A stretch of DNA of 14,329 nucleotides from Actinomycetales bacterium (GCA_017849335.1 JAFIHP010000089.1:1-14329); one strand, 5' to 3'; shown: positions 1-8,370, counted from the stretch's first letter. Notes: generated by a model not told the origin, from the letters alone. Made by a program: numbers and translations.

Positions 1-745
1 CGCCGCCGGCGGTGCTGACACAGCCCCCGGCCCCCCCACCCCCCCCCCCGCCGCCGTGGTTCCCGCCACCTCCGCCTCCACCCCCGCCCGAGCCCGAGCA
101 GGTGGAACCCTCAGTTCCGTCCGAACCGTCCCCACCGCTTTGCGCCCCAGCGATCCCGGCCCGGCCCGGATTGCCGCCGCCCTGCCCGGTCTGCCCGTCC
201 GAACCGTCCCACGAGTTCGCGGTACCGCCGGAGCCGCCGAATCGAGACGAACTCGACGACACGCCGCCCCCGCCACCACCGTCAGCCGCGACCACGGAGC
301 GAACCCACAGCGGCCCGCCTACGAGGACCTCGGTCGCGCCACCACCTCCGCCGCCGTCCTCAGCCGACTCGCTACCGGCTCCGCCGGAGCCGCCGCCGTT
401 CCAGCCGCCGGCCGACACGGACCCATCTCCTCCGACGAGTATCTGGAGCGACTCGCCGGGGGTCACGTCCAGCGTCGTCGTGACGAGCGCACCGGAGGAC
501 CAGCCCGCCATTCCTCCACCGGCCGATCCCCGCCCCGCAGCGGCCGCGACGACGACCGACTGCACGTATGCCGGGACCGTCCAGGTCTGCGACGACCCGG
601 TATAGCCGAACTGGGTGTAGTCGTCAGGAACCTCTGCCCCTGCGTCTGGCGCGAGCGACAGCACTGACGAAACGAGAGCGAGGACTTCGGCGACGCCGGC
701 GACTCTCCTGGCCACGGTCACGGGCTGACGGTGCCGACCCCGCAC
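1..745 (-). CDS. Secreted glycine-rich protein, ALK/LTK-type glycine-rich domain (C-terminus beyond window)
   Basis: The minus strand stays open from GTG 745 to the left window edge, giving at least 248 residues; the C-terminus is cut off. I chose GTG 745 because a GGGGGA ribosome binding site (752-757) lies 6 nt upstream. This start also gives a complete Sec-type signal peptide: Arg-rich n-region (1-14), hydrophobic core (15-32) and a likely cleavage after Ala37 (AGA). GTG 721 is an alternative. The mature protein opens with an FGYTGSSQTWTVP segment (46-58), then a VTPGESLQILVGG strand (94-106), the GGWNGGGSGG motif (113-122) and a GGGGATEVLVGG motif. That order is characteristic of the glycine-rich family that includes the extracellular GR domain of ALK/LTK (PF12810). 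The tail is almost pure glycine (GGNHG then G8). It is probably exported and may act at the cell surface. Its substrate or partner is unknown. Confidence 0.8.
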   Translation of the reverse strand, partial: MRGRHRQPVTVARRVAGVAEVLALVSSVLSLAPDAGAEVPDDYTQFGYTGSSQTWTVPAYVQSVVVAAAAGRGSAGGGMAGWSSGALVTTTLDVTPGESLQILVGGDGSVSAGGWNGGGSGGAGSESAEDGGGGGGATEVLVGGPLWVRSVVAADGGGGGGVSSSSSRFGGSGGTANSWDGSDGQTGQGGGNPGRAGIAGAQSGGDGSDGTEGSTCSGSGGGGGGGGGNHGGGGGGGGAGGCVSTAGG

Positions 746-794
746 GTCAGGTCCCCCACGACGCGCGGCCGCCCCGGGTTCGGCGTACGCGTCA

Positions 795-1328
795 CTACAG
801 CAGGACGCCTTCGTGCTCCAGCAGGGCGATCTTCGTCTCGAGGCCGTAGCCGTACCCGCCCAGGCCGTCGGCCGCGACGATGCGATGGCACGGCACGAAC
901 GGGGCCACGAGGTTCTGGGCGCAGACGGTTCCGGCTGCGCGTGCGGCACCCGGGATCCCGGCGCGGGCCGCCAGCCCGGCGTACGTGTCCACGCTGCCGG
1001 CGCGGATATCCCGCATCGCCCGCCAGGCCCGCTGCTGGAACGGCCCTCCCGGCTGCGTCACCGACACGTCGTCGAGGGCGTCGAGGTCGCCGTCGGCGTA
1101 CCGCTGGAGCACGTCGCGGACGAACGGGACGACCGTGCGAGGGCGGATCTCCGCATGGCTGCCGAGCCGGTCACCGGCCTCGTCGAGGGCTCGGAACGTC
1201 GACAGGACCACGGCCCCGTAGTCAGCCGGCCCGAGGTCGCCCGCGGCATGCGGGTCGACGACCACGACGAGCGGCCCGGCGGGCGTCGGATAGGAGGCCG
1301 CGAGCAGCGCACCTCCCGGGTGGGACAT
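795..1328 (-). CDS. ogt: Methylated-DNA--[protein]-cysteine S-methyltransferase
   Basis: This 177-residue protein is a suicide DNA-repair enzyme that moves the alkyl group from O6-alkylguanine (and O4-alkylthymine) onto its own cysteine. The active site is PCHRI, with acceptor Cys147 and His148 visible. The helix-turn-helix segment before it carries the arginine finger (Arg130 in GAARAAG) and the Asn hinge (Asn139 in CAQN). The first ~85 residues are the variable N-terminal domain of the Ogt/MGMT type, so this is a stand-alone methyltransferase and not an Ada fusion. The ATG lies 2 nt after the aroG stop codon and has no clear Shine-Dalgarno, so it is probably translated by coupling with aroG from a shared transcript. 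The stop is TAG at 795. The pairing with an aromatic-biosynthesis gene looks positional, not functional. Confidence 0.93.
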   Translation of the reverse strand: MSHPGGALLAASYPTPAGPLVVVVDPHAAGDLGPADYGAVVLSTFRALDEAGDRLGSHAEIRPRTVVPFVRDVLQRYADGDLDALDDVSVTQPGGPFQQRAWRAMRDIRAGSVDTYAGLAARAGIPGAARAAGTVCAQNLVAPFVPCHRIVAADGLGGYGYGLETKIALLEHEGVLL

Positions 1329-1330
1329 GG

Positions 1331-2659
1331 CTACCGGATCATCAGCATGTCGGCGACGGCGAAGGCGAGCTCGAGGCTCTGCTCCCGGTTCAGCCGCGGG
1401 TCGCAGGCCGTCTCGTAGCGATCACCCAGGTTGCCCTCGAGAACACCACCGGTGCCGCCCACGCACTCGGTCACGTCGTCGCCGGTCAGCTCGATGTGCA
1501 GGCCGCCGGGGATGGTCCCCAACTGTCGATGCACCTCGAAGAATCCTTCGACCTCGGCCACGACGTCGTCGAAGAGTCGGGTCTTGTGGCCGGATGGCGC
1601 CTCGCGCGTGTTGCCGTGCATCGGATCGCAGACCCAGACCACGGGCACGCCGCTCGCATCGACCTTCTGCACGATGCTGGGCAGCGAGTCGGCGACCTTC
1701 TGCGCCCCCATGCGGGTGATCAGCGTGAGCCGACCCGGGACCCGAGCGGGATTGAGGATCTCGCAGAGCTCCACGACGTCGTCCGGCGCTGCGGTGGGCC
1801 CGATCTTGACACCGATCGGGTTGCGGATCGTGGAGGCGAAGTGCACGTGGGCGCCGTCCAGCTGTCGCGTGCGCTCCCCGATCCACAGGAAGTGCCCGCT
1901 GACGTCGTACGGGAGTCCGGTGCGCGAGTCGATGCGTGTCATCGCGCGCTCGTAGTCGATCGACAGTGCCTCGTGCGCCGCGAAGAACTCCACCCGCTGC
2001 AGCTCCTCGGGGTCAGCTCCTATCGCCCGCATGAACGACAGCGCACGGTCGATGTCGCGCGCCATGGCCTCGTACCGCTGGCCCGCAGCCGAGTCGCGGA
2101 CGAAGTCGGTGTTCCACGCGTGCACCTGGCGGAGGTCCGCGTACCCGCCCTGCGTGAACGCGCGGACGAGGTTGAGCGCAGCGCTCGACGCGTTGTAGGT
2201 CCGCACCAGCCGCTGCGGGTCCGGTACCCGGCCGGCCGCCTCGAACGGCAGGGCGTTGACCGCGTCACCGAAGTAGGACGGCAGCTCGACACCATCGCGG
2301 GTCTCGGTGAGCTTCGATCGTGGCTTGAAGTACTGCCCGGCGACGCGACCGACCTTGACCACCGGGAGGGATGCCGCGTAGGTCAGCACGACGGCCATCT
2401 GCAGCACGGTCTTCAACCGTGCCCGGATCGACTCGGCGTTGTTCGCGGCGAACGTCTCCGCGCAGTCGCCGCCCATCAGGACGAACGCGCGCCCCTCGGC
2501 GGCAGCGGCGAGGCGGTCCAGCAGGACGTCGCGCTCCCCGGCGAACACCAGCGGCGGCAGGGTGGAGAGCTCCGCGACCGCCGCCGCGAGCGCGGCCTCG
2601 TCCGGCCACGGCGGCTGCTGGGCCGCGGGCAGGTCGGGCCAGGTGATCGCGTCAGGCAT
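1331..2659 (-). CDS. aroG: Class II 3-deoxy-7-phosphoheptulonate (DAHP) synthase
   Basis: The 442-residue enzyme condenses phosphoenolpyruvate with erythrose 4-phosphate to DAHP, the committing step of the shikimate pathway to aromatic amino acids. It is the plant/actinobacterial class II type, close in length to mycobacterial AroG (~460 aa). The metal ligands are visible: Cys66 in MGGDCAE, His348 in CDPMHGNT, Glu390 in HIELTGDD and Asp420 in ETACDPR. The substrate-binding AGQYFKPRS segment (107-115) and GVKIGPT (283-289) are also present. The start MPDAITWPDLPAAQQP matches the usual N-terminus of the family. There is no Shine-Dalgarno before the ATG. Instead a TACCCT hexamer lies 6 nt upstream, which suggests a leaderless mRNA. 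ogt follows after 2 nt. Enzymes of this class often bind aromatic amino acids allosterically, sometimes with chorismate mutase; that is family knowledge and not visible here. Confidence 0.96.
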   Translation of the reverse strand: MPDAITWPDLPAAQQPPWPDEAALAAAVAELSTLPPLVFAGERDVLLDRLAAAAEGRAFVLMGGDCAETFAANNAESIRARLKTVLQMAVVLTYAASLPVVKVGRVAGQYFKPRSKLTETRDGVELPSYFGDAVNALPFEAAGRVPDPQRLVRTYNASSAALNLVRAFTQGGYADLRQVHAWNTDFVRDSAAGQRYEAMARDIDRALSFMRAIGADPEELQRVEFFAAHEALSIDYERAMTRIDSRTGLPYDVSGHFLWIGERTRQLDGAHVHFASTIRNPIGVKIGPTAAPDDVVELCEILNPARVPGRLTLITRMGAQKVADSLPSIVQKVDASGVPVVWVCDPMHGNTREAPSGHKTRLFDDVVAEVEGFFEVHRQLGTIPGGLHIELTGDDVTECVGGTGGVLEGNLGDRYETACDPRLNREQSLELAFAVADMLMIR

Positions 2660-2671
2660 GGGGAAAGGGTA
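2660..2671 (-). promoter_or_regulatory. Predicted leaderless -10 element of aroG
   Basis: Read on the minus strand, TACCCT (2671 to 2666) fits the actinobacterial -10 pattern TANNNT and is followed by exactly 6 nt before the aroG ATG, so transcription would start at the A of the start codon. No purine-rich ribosome binding site is present. I find no convincing -35 hexamer at 16-18 nt. This is a prediction from spacing only. Confidence 0.45.
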
Positions 2672-2725
2672 CGGCGTGCCGACGAACGCGCTGACCAGCG
2701 CCTGCGCGACGACCCGGCCGAACCG

Positions 2726-3907
2726 TCAGCGAGCACCCATGAGGTGCTCGCTGGCCAGCTGCTGGAGCCGGACGAAGCCGAACCCGTTGCCTCCGAAGTA
2801 GGCCGTCGCGTCGAAGTCCTCGAACGCCGACCGGTCGGCGAGGAGGCCGTCGTAGGACTCGCCCGCGGCCAGGGTGGGCTCCGACAGCTCGCGGACCCGC
2901 GCCGCGGCGAGCGCCTCCTGGACCTCGGGGTCGGCGCGGAACGCCGCGGCCCGCTCCTTGAGCAGCAGGTAGTTCCTCATGTTCGCCGCTGCGGACGCCC
3001 AGACGCCCGACTCGTCCTCCGTGCGCGAGGGCTTGTAGTCGAAGTGCCGAGGGCCGTCGTACGTCGGTCCACCGTCGGGGCCGCCGTTCTCCAGCAGGTC
3101 CACCAGGGCGAACGCGTTGTGCAGGTCGCCGTGGCCGAACACCAGGTCCTGGTCGTACTTGATCCCGCGCTGACCGTTTAGATCGATGTGGAAGAGCTTG
3201 CCGTGGTAGAGCGCCTGGGCGATTCCCGCCGCGAAGTTCAGTCCGGCCATCTGCTCGTGGCCGACCTCCGGGTTGAGACCGACCAGCTCGGAGTGCTCGA
3301 GCGAGTCGATGAATGCGAGGGCGTGGCCGACAGTCGGCAGCAGGATGTCGCCGCGTGGCTCGTTCGGCTTCGGCTCGATGGCGAACCGGATGCCGTAGTT
3401 CTTGTCGATCACGTACTGCGTCAGCAGGTCGACGGCCTCCCGATAACGCTCGAGCGCCGCCCGCACGTCCTTCGCCGCGTCGTACTCGGCACCCTCACGG
3501 CCACCCCACATGACGAACGTCTCGGCGCCGAGTTCGGCCGCGAGGTCGAGGTTGCGCAGCACCTTGCGCAGCGCGAACCGCCGGACCTGGCGGTCGTTCG
3601 AGGTGAAACCGCCGTCCTTGAACACCGGCTGGCTGAACAGGTTGGTCGTGACCATCGGCGCCTTCAGACCCGTGTCCGCCAGCGCTGCCGTGAGCCGGTC
3701 GATCTGCGTGCGCCGCTCGGCCTCGCTGGAGCCGAACGCGAACAGGTCGTCGTCGTGGAAGGTGAGACCGTAGGCACCGAGCTCGGCCAGCTTCTCGACG
3801 ACATGCACGACGTCGAGCGGCGGTCGCGTCGCGACGCCGAACGGGTCAACGCCGGAGTACCCGATGGTCCACAGCCCGAAGGTGAACCGGTCAGCGGGAG
3901 TGGGCAT
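2726..3907 (-). CDS. xylA: Xylose isomerase
   Basis: The 393-residue cytoplasmic TIM-barrel enzyme interconverts D-xylose and D-xylulose, and also D-glucose and D-fructose. Catalytic and metal residues are all recognisable: His51 in FHDDDL, Trp134, Glu178 and Lys180 in AIEPKPNEPRGD, Glu214 and His217 in NPEVGHEQM, Asp242 in HIDLNG, Asp252 and Asp254 in KYDQDL, and Asp290 in HFDYK. Length and sequence are those of the short class I actinobacterial enzymes (about 390 aa). I chose ATG 3907 because GAGGAG lies 5 nt upstream and family proteins begin near MPTPADRF. An upstream in-frame start at 3949 would run through the operator and is rejected. No xylulokinase gene is adjacent, and the nearest sugar kinase gene (5325-6818) reads as a glycerol kinase. 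Regulation by a xylose-responsive repressor is likely from the inverted repeats upstream. Confidence 0.96.
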   Translation of the reverse strand: MPTPADRFTFGLWTIGYSGVDPFGVATRPPLDVVHVVEKLAELGAYGLTFHDDDLFAFGSSEAERRTQIDRLTAALADTGLKAPMVTTNLFSQPVFKDGGFTSNDRQVRRFALRKVLRNLDLAAELGAETFVMWGGREGAEYDAAKDVRAALERYREAVDLLTQYVIDKNYGIRFAIEPKPNEPRGDILLPTVGHALAFIDSLEHSELVGLNPEVGHEQMAGLNFAAGIAQALYHGKLFHIDLNGQRGIKYDQDLVFGHGDLHNAFALVDLLENGGPDGGPTYDGPRHFDYKPSRTEDESGVWASAAANMRNYLLLKERAAAFRADPEVQEALAAARVRELSEPTLAAGESYDGLLADRSAFEDFDATAYFGGNGFGFVRLQQLASEHLMGAR

Positions 3908-3931
3908 GTCGTCTCCTCGAAGGACGTGATG

Positions 3932-3955
3932 AATTGTTGTCAGCGACAACTAATT
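3932..3955. promoter_or_regulatory. Inverted-repeat operator upstream of xylA
   Basis: GTTGTC-AGC-GACAAC (3936-3950) is a perfect 6+3+6 palindrome. AATT flanks it at 3932-3935 and again at 3952-3955 after one extra base. A second, overlapping inverted repeat, AATTG-CTCC-CAATT, covers 3952-3965. Both are AT-rich islands in GC-rich DNA and lie between the predicted xylA -10 and its ribosome binding site, a position suited to repression. The TTAGTTGTC...GACAACAA layout on the minus strand resembles operators of ROK-family XylR repressors. The regulator gene is not in the window, so the assignment is inferred. Confidence 0.6.
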
Positions 3956-3961
3956 GCTCCC

Positions 3962-3991
3962 AATTTAGCCGGGCCGAGGGCGCCACGTCCA
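3962..3991 (-). promoter_or_regulatory. Predicted xylA promoter
   Basis: On the minus strand TAAATT (3967 to 3962) fits a -10 hexamer. TGGACG (3991 to 3986) lies 18 nt upstream and matches four of six positions of TTGACA. The resulting transcript would start near 3955 with a leader of about 48 nt that contains the operator palindrome and the GAGGAG ribosome binding site. Confidence 0.4.
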
Positions 3992-4090
3992 GTGATTCGC
4001 CGCTTCCGCCGTCGAACTCCGGATACGCAGGAGCCGCCACGGAAAGCGCCACCCCACGTCGACATGAAATGCGTCTTCCCCGCAACGACG

Positions 4091-4128
4091 CCTCGGCCCC
4101 GCACGGAGCATTCCGTGCGGGGCCGAGG
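4091..4128 (-). terminator. Perfect 17-bp hairpin downstream of pfkA
   Basis: The arms 4091-4107 and 4112-4128 pair without a mismatch around a GCAT loop (4108-4111). The stem is very GC-rich and there is no following U-run on either strand, as is common for actinobacterial terminators. It starts 45 nt after the pfkA stop codon, between pfkA and the xylA promoter, so it most likely ends pfkA transcripts and insulates xylA. I see no gene or RNA signature in the rest of the 3908-4172 gap. Confidence 0.8.
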
Positions 4129-4172
4129 TCTCGTCGCCTCTGGAGGTGTACCGTCCACCGGCACCGCCGCGA

Positions 4173-5198
4173 TCAGCCGAAGAAGCTCTTGGCTTCCTCG
4201 TAACGCTCGATGGGCACGGTCTTCAGGACGCCCGTCGCGGCCTGCAACGGCACCCGGACGATGTCGGTGCCCTGCAGGGCGACCATCGTGCCCCACGCCT
4301 CGTCCTTGACGGCCGTGATCGCGTTCAGCCCGAAGCGGGTGGCCAGGACGCGGTCGAACGCCGTCGGCGATCCGCCACGCTGGATGTGCCCGAGCACCGA
4401 GGTGCGGGCCTCGTGGCCGGTACGGGCCTCGACCTGCTGGGCCAGCCACTCGCCGATGCCCGAGAGCTTGACGTGCCCGAACGAGTCGAGCGTGGTGTCC
4501 TTCGTGACGAGCTGACCGCCCTTGGGCAGGGCGCCCTCGGCGACGACGATGATCGGCGCGTACGAGGCCTGGAACCGCGACTCGACCCAGCCGACGACCT
4601 CGTCGAGGTCGAACTCGACCTCGGGGATCAAGATCGCGTTCGCTCCGCCGGCCATGCCGGAGTGCAGCGCGATCCAGCCCGCGTGCCGACCCATGACCTC
4701 GCAGATCAGGATGCGGTGGTGCGACTCGGCGGTCGTGTGCAGCCGGTCGATCGCCTCGGTGGCGATGCTGACAGCGGTGTCGAACCCGAACGTGAAGTCC
4801 GTGGCAGACAGGTCGTTGTCGATCGTCTTGGGGACGCCGATGACGTGGAAACCGTGCTCGGTGAGGGTCGTGGCGACGCCGAGCGTGTCCTCCCCGCCGA
4901 TGGCGATGAGCGCGTCGATCCCGAGCTTGCGCAGGTTCTCCTCGGTGCGCTCGATCCCGCCCTCGATCTTCACCAGGTTGGTTCGCGAGGAGCCGAGGAT
5001 GGTGCCGCCGCGGGGAAGGATCCCCCGCACCTGCGGGATGCCCAGCTCCATGGTCAGACCCTCGAGCGGGCCCTTCCAGCCGTCGCGGAAGCCCACGAAC
5101 TCGTAGCCGTACTCCGCGACACCCCGCCGGACGACTCCGCGGATGACCGCGTTGAGACCCGGGCAGTCGCCACCACCAGTGAGAACGCCGACGCGCAT
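4173..5198 (-). CDS. pfkA: 6-phosphofructokinase, probably pyrophosphate-dependent
   Basis: The 341-residue protein phosphorylates fructose 6-phosphate to fructose 1,6-bisphosphate in glycolysis. It has the PfkA fold motifs: TGGGDCPG (7-14), GGTILGSSR (64-72), IGGEDTLG (100-107), the catalytic PKTIDND (123-129, Asp127 and Asp129), Arg162 and MGRHAGWIAL (169-178). Numbering coincides with E. coli PfkA. Position 104 is Asp, not Gly, and position 124 is Lys, not Gly. From published work on actinomycete PFKs this pair marks PPi-dependent enzymes such as that of Amycolatopsis methanolica. ATP enzymes have Gly104, with Gly or Lys at 124. PPi use (EC 2.7.1.90, reversible) is therefore predicted but not proven. 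ATG 5198 follows a GAAAGG ribosome binding site. The promoter and a cre-like operator lie in the region shared with divergent glpK. Confidence 0.93.
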   Translation of the reverse strand: MRVGVLTGGGDCPGLNAVIRGVVRRGVAEYGYEFVGFRDGWKGPLEGLTMELGIPQVRGILPRGGTILGSSRTNLVKIEGGIERTEENLRKLGIDALIAIGGEDTLGVATTLTEHGFHVIGVPKTIDNDLSATDFTFGFDTAVSIATEAIDRLHTTAESHHRILICEVMGRHAGWIALHSGMAGGANAILIPEVEFDLDEVVGWVESRFQASYAPIIVVAEGALPKGGQLVTKDTTLDSFGHVKLSGIGEWLAQQVEARTGHEARTSVLGHIQRGGSPTAFDRVLATRFGLNAITAVKDEAWGTMVALQGTDIVRVPLQAATGVLKTVPIERYEEAKSFFG

Positions 5199-5249
5199 CG
5201 GTACTGCACCTTTCGTCGCCGCGCCCGTGGTCCCGGGCGTCGTACCCGC

Positions 5250-5278
5250 AGCCTAATGTCGAGTGAAAGCGCTGTCAT
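5250..5278 (-). promoter_or_regulatory. Predicted sigma-A promoter of pfkA
   Basis: On the minus strand ATGACA (5278 to 5273) matches five of six positions of TTGACA. After a 17-nt spacer comes TAGGCT (5255 to 5250), a TANNNT -10. Transcription would start near 5243, giving a ~45-nt leader that contains the GAAAGG ribosome binding site. This is the best-looking promoter in the window. Confidence 0.65.
5264..5277. promoter_or_regulatory. cre-like LacI-family operator between pfkA and glpK
   Basis: TGAAAGCGCTGTCA fits every position of the cre consensus TGWNANCGNTNWCA used by CcpA and related LacI/GalR-family regulators. It overlaps the -35 hexamer of the pfkA promoter and lies about 36 bp upstream of the predicted glpK -10, so a bound regulator could repress pfkA and perhaps affect glpK. 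Actinobacteria usually lack CcpA proper but have many LacI-family sugar regulators with similar sites. Which one acts here is unknown. Confidence 0.6.
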
Positions 5279-5312
5279 CCGGAGCGCGCCCCGATCTCCG
5301 TGGACCGGCAAC

Positions 5313-5324
5313 TATCGTCCGAGC
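5313..5324 (+). promoter_or_regulatory. Predicted leaderless -10 element of glpK
   Basis: TATCGT (5313-5318) fits TANNNT and ends exactly 6 nt before the glpK ATG at 5325. There is no Shine-Dalgarno in this interval, so the mRNA probably begins at the start codon. No good -35 match is seen. Confidence 0.45.
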
Positions 5325-6818
<1,494 letters not shown>

Positions 6819-6821
6819 GCG

Positions 6822-7541
6822 CTACTCCGTCGGCAGCGTGGCGCGGGCGTCCGCGGGCGATCCCTCGGCGATGAGCTCCTTGGCACGGGTCGCGTACATG
6901 TCGACGTAGTCCTGGCCGGACAGCGTCATGAGCTCGTACATGACCTCGTCGGTGATGGAGCGCAGCACGAACCGGTCGTTCTCCAGGCCCTCGTAGCGGG
7001 AGAAGTCCAGGGGGCGGCCGATGCGGATGCCGACCCGCTTGAGGCGAGGGCGCACCGTGTGCGGGGGCTGGATCTCGTAGGTGCCGATCATCGCGGTCGG
7101 GAGCACCGGGACGCCCGAGGCCATGGCGATGCGGGCGACACCGGTCTTCCCTCGGTACAGCGTGCCGTTCGGGGACCGCGTGCCCTCGGGGTAGATACCG
7201 AAGAGCTTCCCGGCGTCGATCACCTTCAGGGCGGTGTAGATGGCCGCCTCCGACGCGCGGCCACCGGACCGGTCCACCGGTACCTGCCCCACCCCGGAGA
7301 AGAACGCCTTGCTGAACCAGCCCTTGATACCCGAACCCGTGAAGTAGTCGCTCTTGGCGATGAACACCATCTGCCGCCGCACGACGAGCGGGAGGAAGAA
7401 CGAGTCGGAGAACGACAGGTGGTTGCTGGCGAAGATCGCCGAGCCCTTGGCCGGCACGTGTTCCATCCCCTCGACCCACGGGCGGAAGAGGATCCGCAAC
7501 CAGGGACCGACCAGCACGTACTTCAAGAACCAGTAGAGCAC
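6822..7541 (-). CDS. plsC: 1-acyl-sn-glycerol-3-phosphate acyltransferase (PlsC family)
   Basis: This 239-residue membrane-associated enzyme is expected to acylate lysophosphatidic acid to phosphatidic acid in phospholipid synthesis. Motif I is NHLSFSD (40-46) with the catalytic His41 and Asp46 (HX4D). Motif III is YPEGTRSPNG (117-126) containing EGTRS. The hydrophobic N-terminus (LYWFLKYVLVGPWLRILF) probably anchors it to the membrane. The start is GTG 7541, preceded by GGGAAGG at a usable distance. It diverges from the esterase gene and converges tail to tail with glpK, whose product supplies glycerol 3-phosphate, the precursor one step upstream. Acyl donor and exact lipid substrate cannot be read from sequence. 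Confidence 0.92.
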   Translation of the reverse strand: MLYWFLKYVLVGPWLRILFRPWVEGMEHVPAKGSAIFASNHLSFSDSFFLPLVVRRQMVFIAKSDYFTGSGIKGWFSKAFFSGVGQVPVDRSGGRASEAAIYTALKVIDAGKLFGIYPEGTRSPNGTLYRGKTGVARIAMASGVPVLPTAMIGTYEIQPPHTVRPRLKRVGIRIGRPLDFSRYEGLENDRFVLRSITDEVMYELMTLSGQDYVDMYATRAKELIAEGSPADARATLPTE

Positions 7542-7565
7542 CCGACCGCCTTCCCGTCGGATGGC

Positions 7566-7571
7566 ACACTA
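7566..7571 (-). promoter_or_regulatory. Possible -10 of plsC in the plsC/esterase divergent region
   Basis: On the minus strand TAGTGT fits TANNNT and lies 24 nt from the plsC GTG, leaving a short leader with the GGGAAGG ribosome binding site. No -35 of quality is seen, and the opposing esterase promoter is not clear. Weak prediction. Confidence 0.25.
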
Positions 7572-7618
7572 GTCGCACGCCGGGCATCGGCCGGGCGTGC
7601 GCGACGAAAGGACCCCGC

Positions 7619-8365
7619 ATGGCCGTCGTGCGCGGCGCCGAGCCCTGGTCCGCCGACGGCGACGGCACCGCGGTGCTGGTCATCCACGGATTCACCGGTT
7701 CCCCGGCCGCGGTCACTCCGTGGGCCGCGGAGCTGGCCGGTCAGGGCTGGACGGTCCGCGTCCCCCGGCTCCCGGGCCACGGCACCCGCTGGCAGGACAT
7801 GAACCTGACGACGTGGCAGGACTGGTACGCCGAGGTCGACGCCGCGCTGGCGGACCTGCGCGCCCGGTGCGACCGCGTGTTCGTGATGGGCCTGTCGATG
7901 GGCGGGACGCTCACGCTGCGGCTCGCGGAGCAGCATGGCGCCGAGATCGCCGGCATCGTGCTCGTCAACCCGTCGGTCCACACCGAGCGGATCGACCGCT
8001 TCGCGCTCCCGGTCGTGCAGCGCTTCGTCGCCTCCTTCCCGGGCATCTCCAACGACATCGCGAAGCCCGGCCAGGACGAGGTCGCGTACGACCGGCTGCC
8101 GCTGAAGGCGGCGTACTCGCTGTCCCAGCTGTGGTCGGTCACGAAGGCCGGTATCGCCTCGATCACCCAGCCGGTGCTGCTGTTCCGGAGCCTCAACGAC
8201 CACGTCGTCGAGCCGTCGAACGCGGCATACATCCTGGCCAACGTCTCCTCCACCGACGTGACCGAGGTCGTGCTGCCGGACTCGTACCACGTCGCGACGC
8301 TCGACCACGACGCCCCGCTCATCGTTCGCGACTCGATCGCGTTCGTCCGTCGACTGGTCGGCTGA
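7619..8365 (+). CDS. Alpha/beta hydrolase, carboxylesterase Est30/monoacylglycerol lipase type
   Basis: The 248-residue protein is a serine hydrolase expected to cleave short- to medium-chain acyl esters or monoacylglycerols. The oxyanion-hole motif is HGFTGSP (23-29). The nucleophile is Ser93 in GLSMGG, the acid is Asp194 in RSLNDHVV and the base is His224 in SYHVATLDHD. The RLPGHGTRWQDM segment and overall length match the Geobacillus Est30 family. There is no signal peptide, so it is cytoplasmic. ATG 7619 follows AAAGGA at normal spacing. The next gene starts 5 nt after the stop and is probably cotranscribed. With plsC divergent upstream, the context suggests acyl-lipid turnover, but substrate specificity is not determined. 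Confidence 0.88.
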   Translation: MAVVRGAEPWSADGDGTAVLVIHGFTGSPAAVTPWAAELAGQGWTVRVPRLPGHGTRWQDMNLTTWQDWYAEVDAALADLRARCDRVFVMGLSMGGTLTLRLAEQHGAEIAGIVLVNPSVHTERIDRFALPVVQRFVASFPGISNDIAKPGQDEVAYDRLPLKAAYSLSQLWSVTKAGIASITQPVLLFRSLNDHVVEPSNAAYILANVSSTDVTEVVLPDSYHVATLDHDAPLIVRDSIAFVRRLVG

Positions 8366-8370
8366 TCGCG

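Noticed and set aside
12..605. Proline-rich open frame on the plus strand
   Set aside because: Poly-Pro is the complement of the poly-Gly gene on the other strand, which has a ribosome binding site, signal peptide and family motifs.
731..3181. 816-codon open frame on the plus strand
   Set aside because: It runs antisense through ogt, aroG and part of xylA, has an Arg/Gly-rich composition typical of GC-bias shadow frames, and shows no domain. The minus-strand genes have intact catalytic motifs.
3891..4085. 64-codon minus-strand frame spanning the xylA leader
   Set aside because: It overlaps the operator, has no ribosome binding site and has an unremarkable Arg/Ser-rich composition.
4146..5324. 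Extension of the glpK frame upstream to 4146
   Set aside because: The frame stays open through the antisense of pfkA by GC bias. The family N-terminus (AIDAGTTG) begins 6 residues after ATG 5325, so the extra 393 codons are not real.
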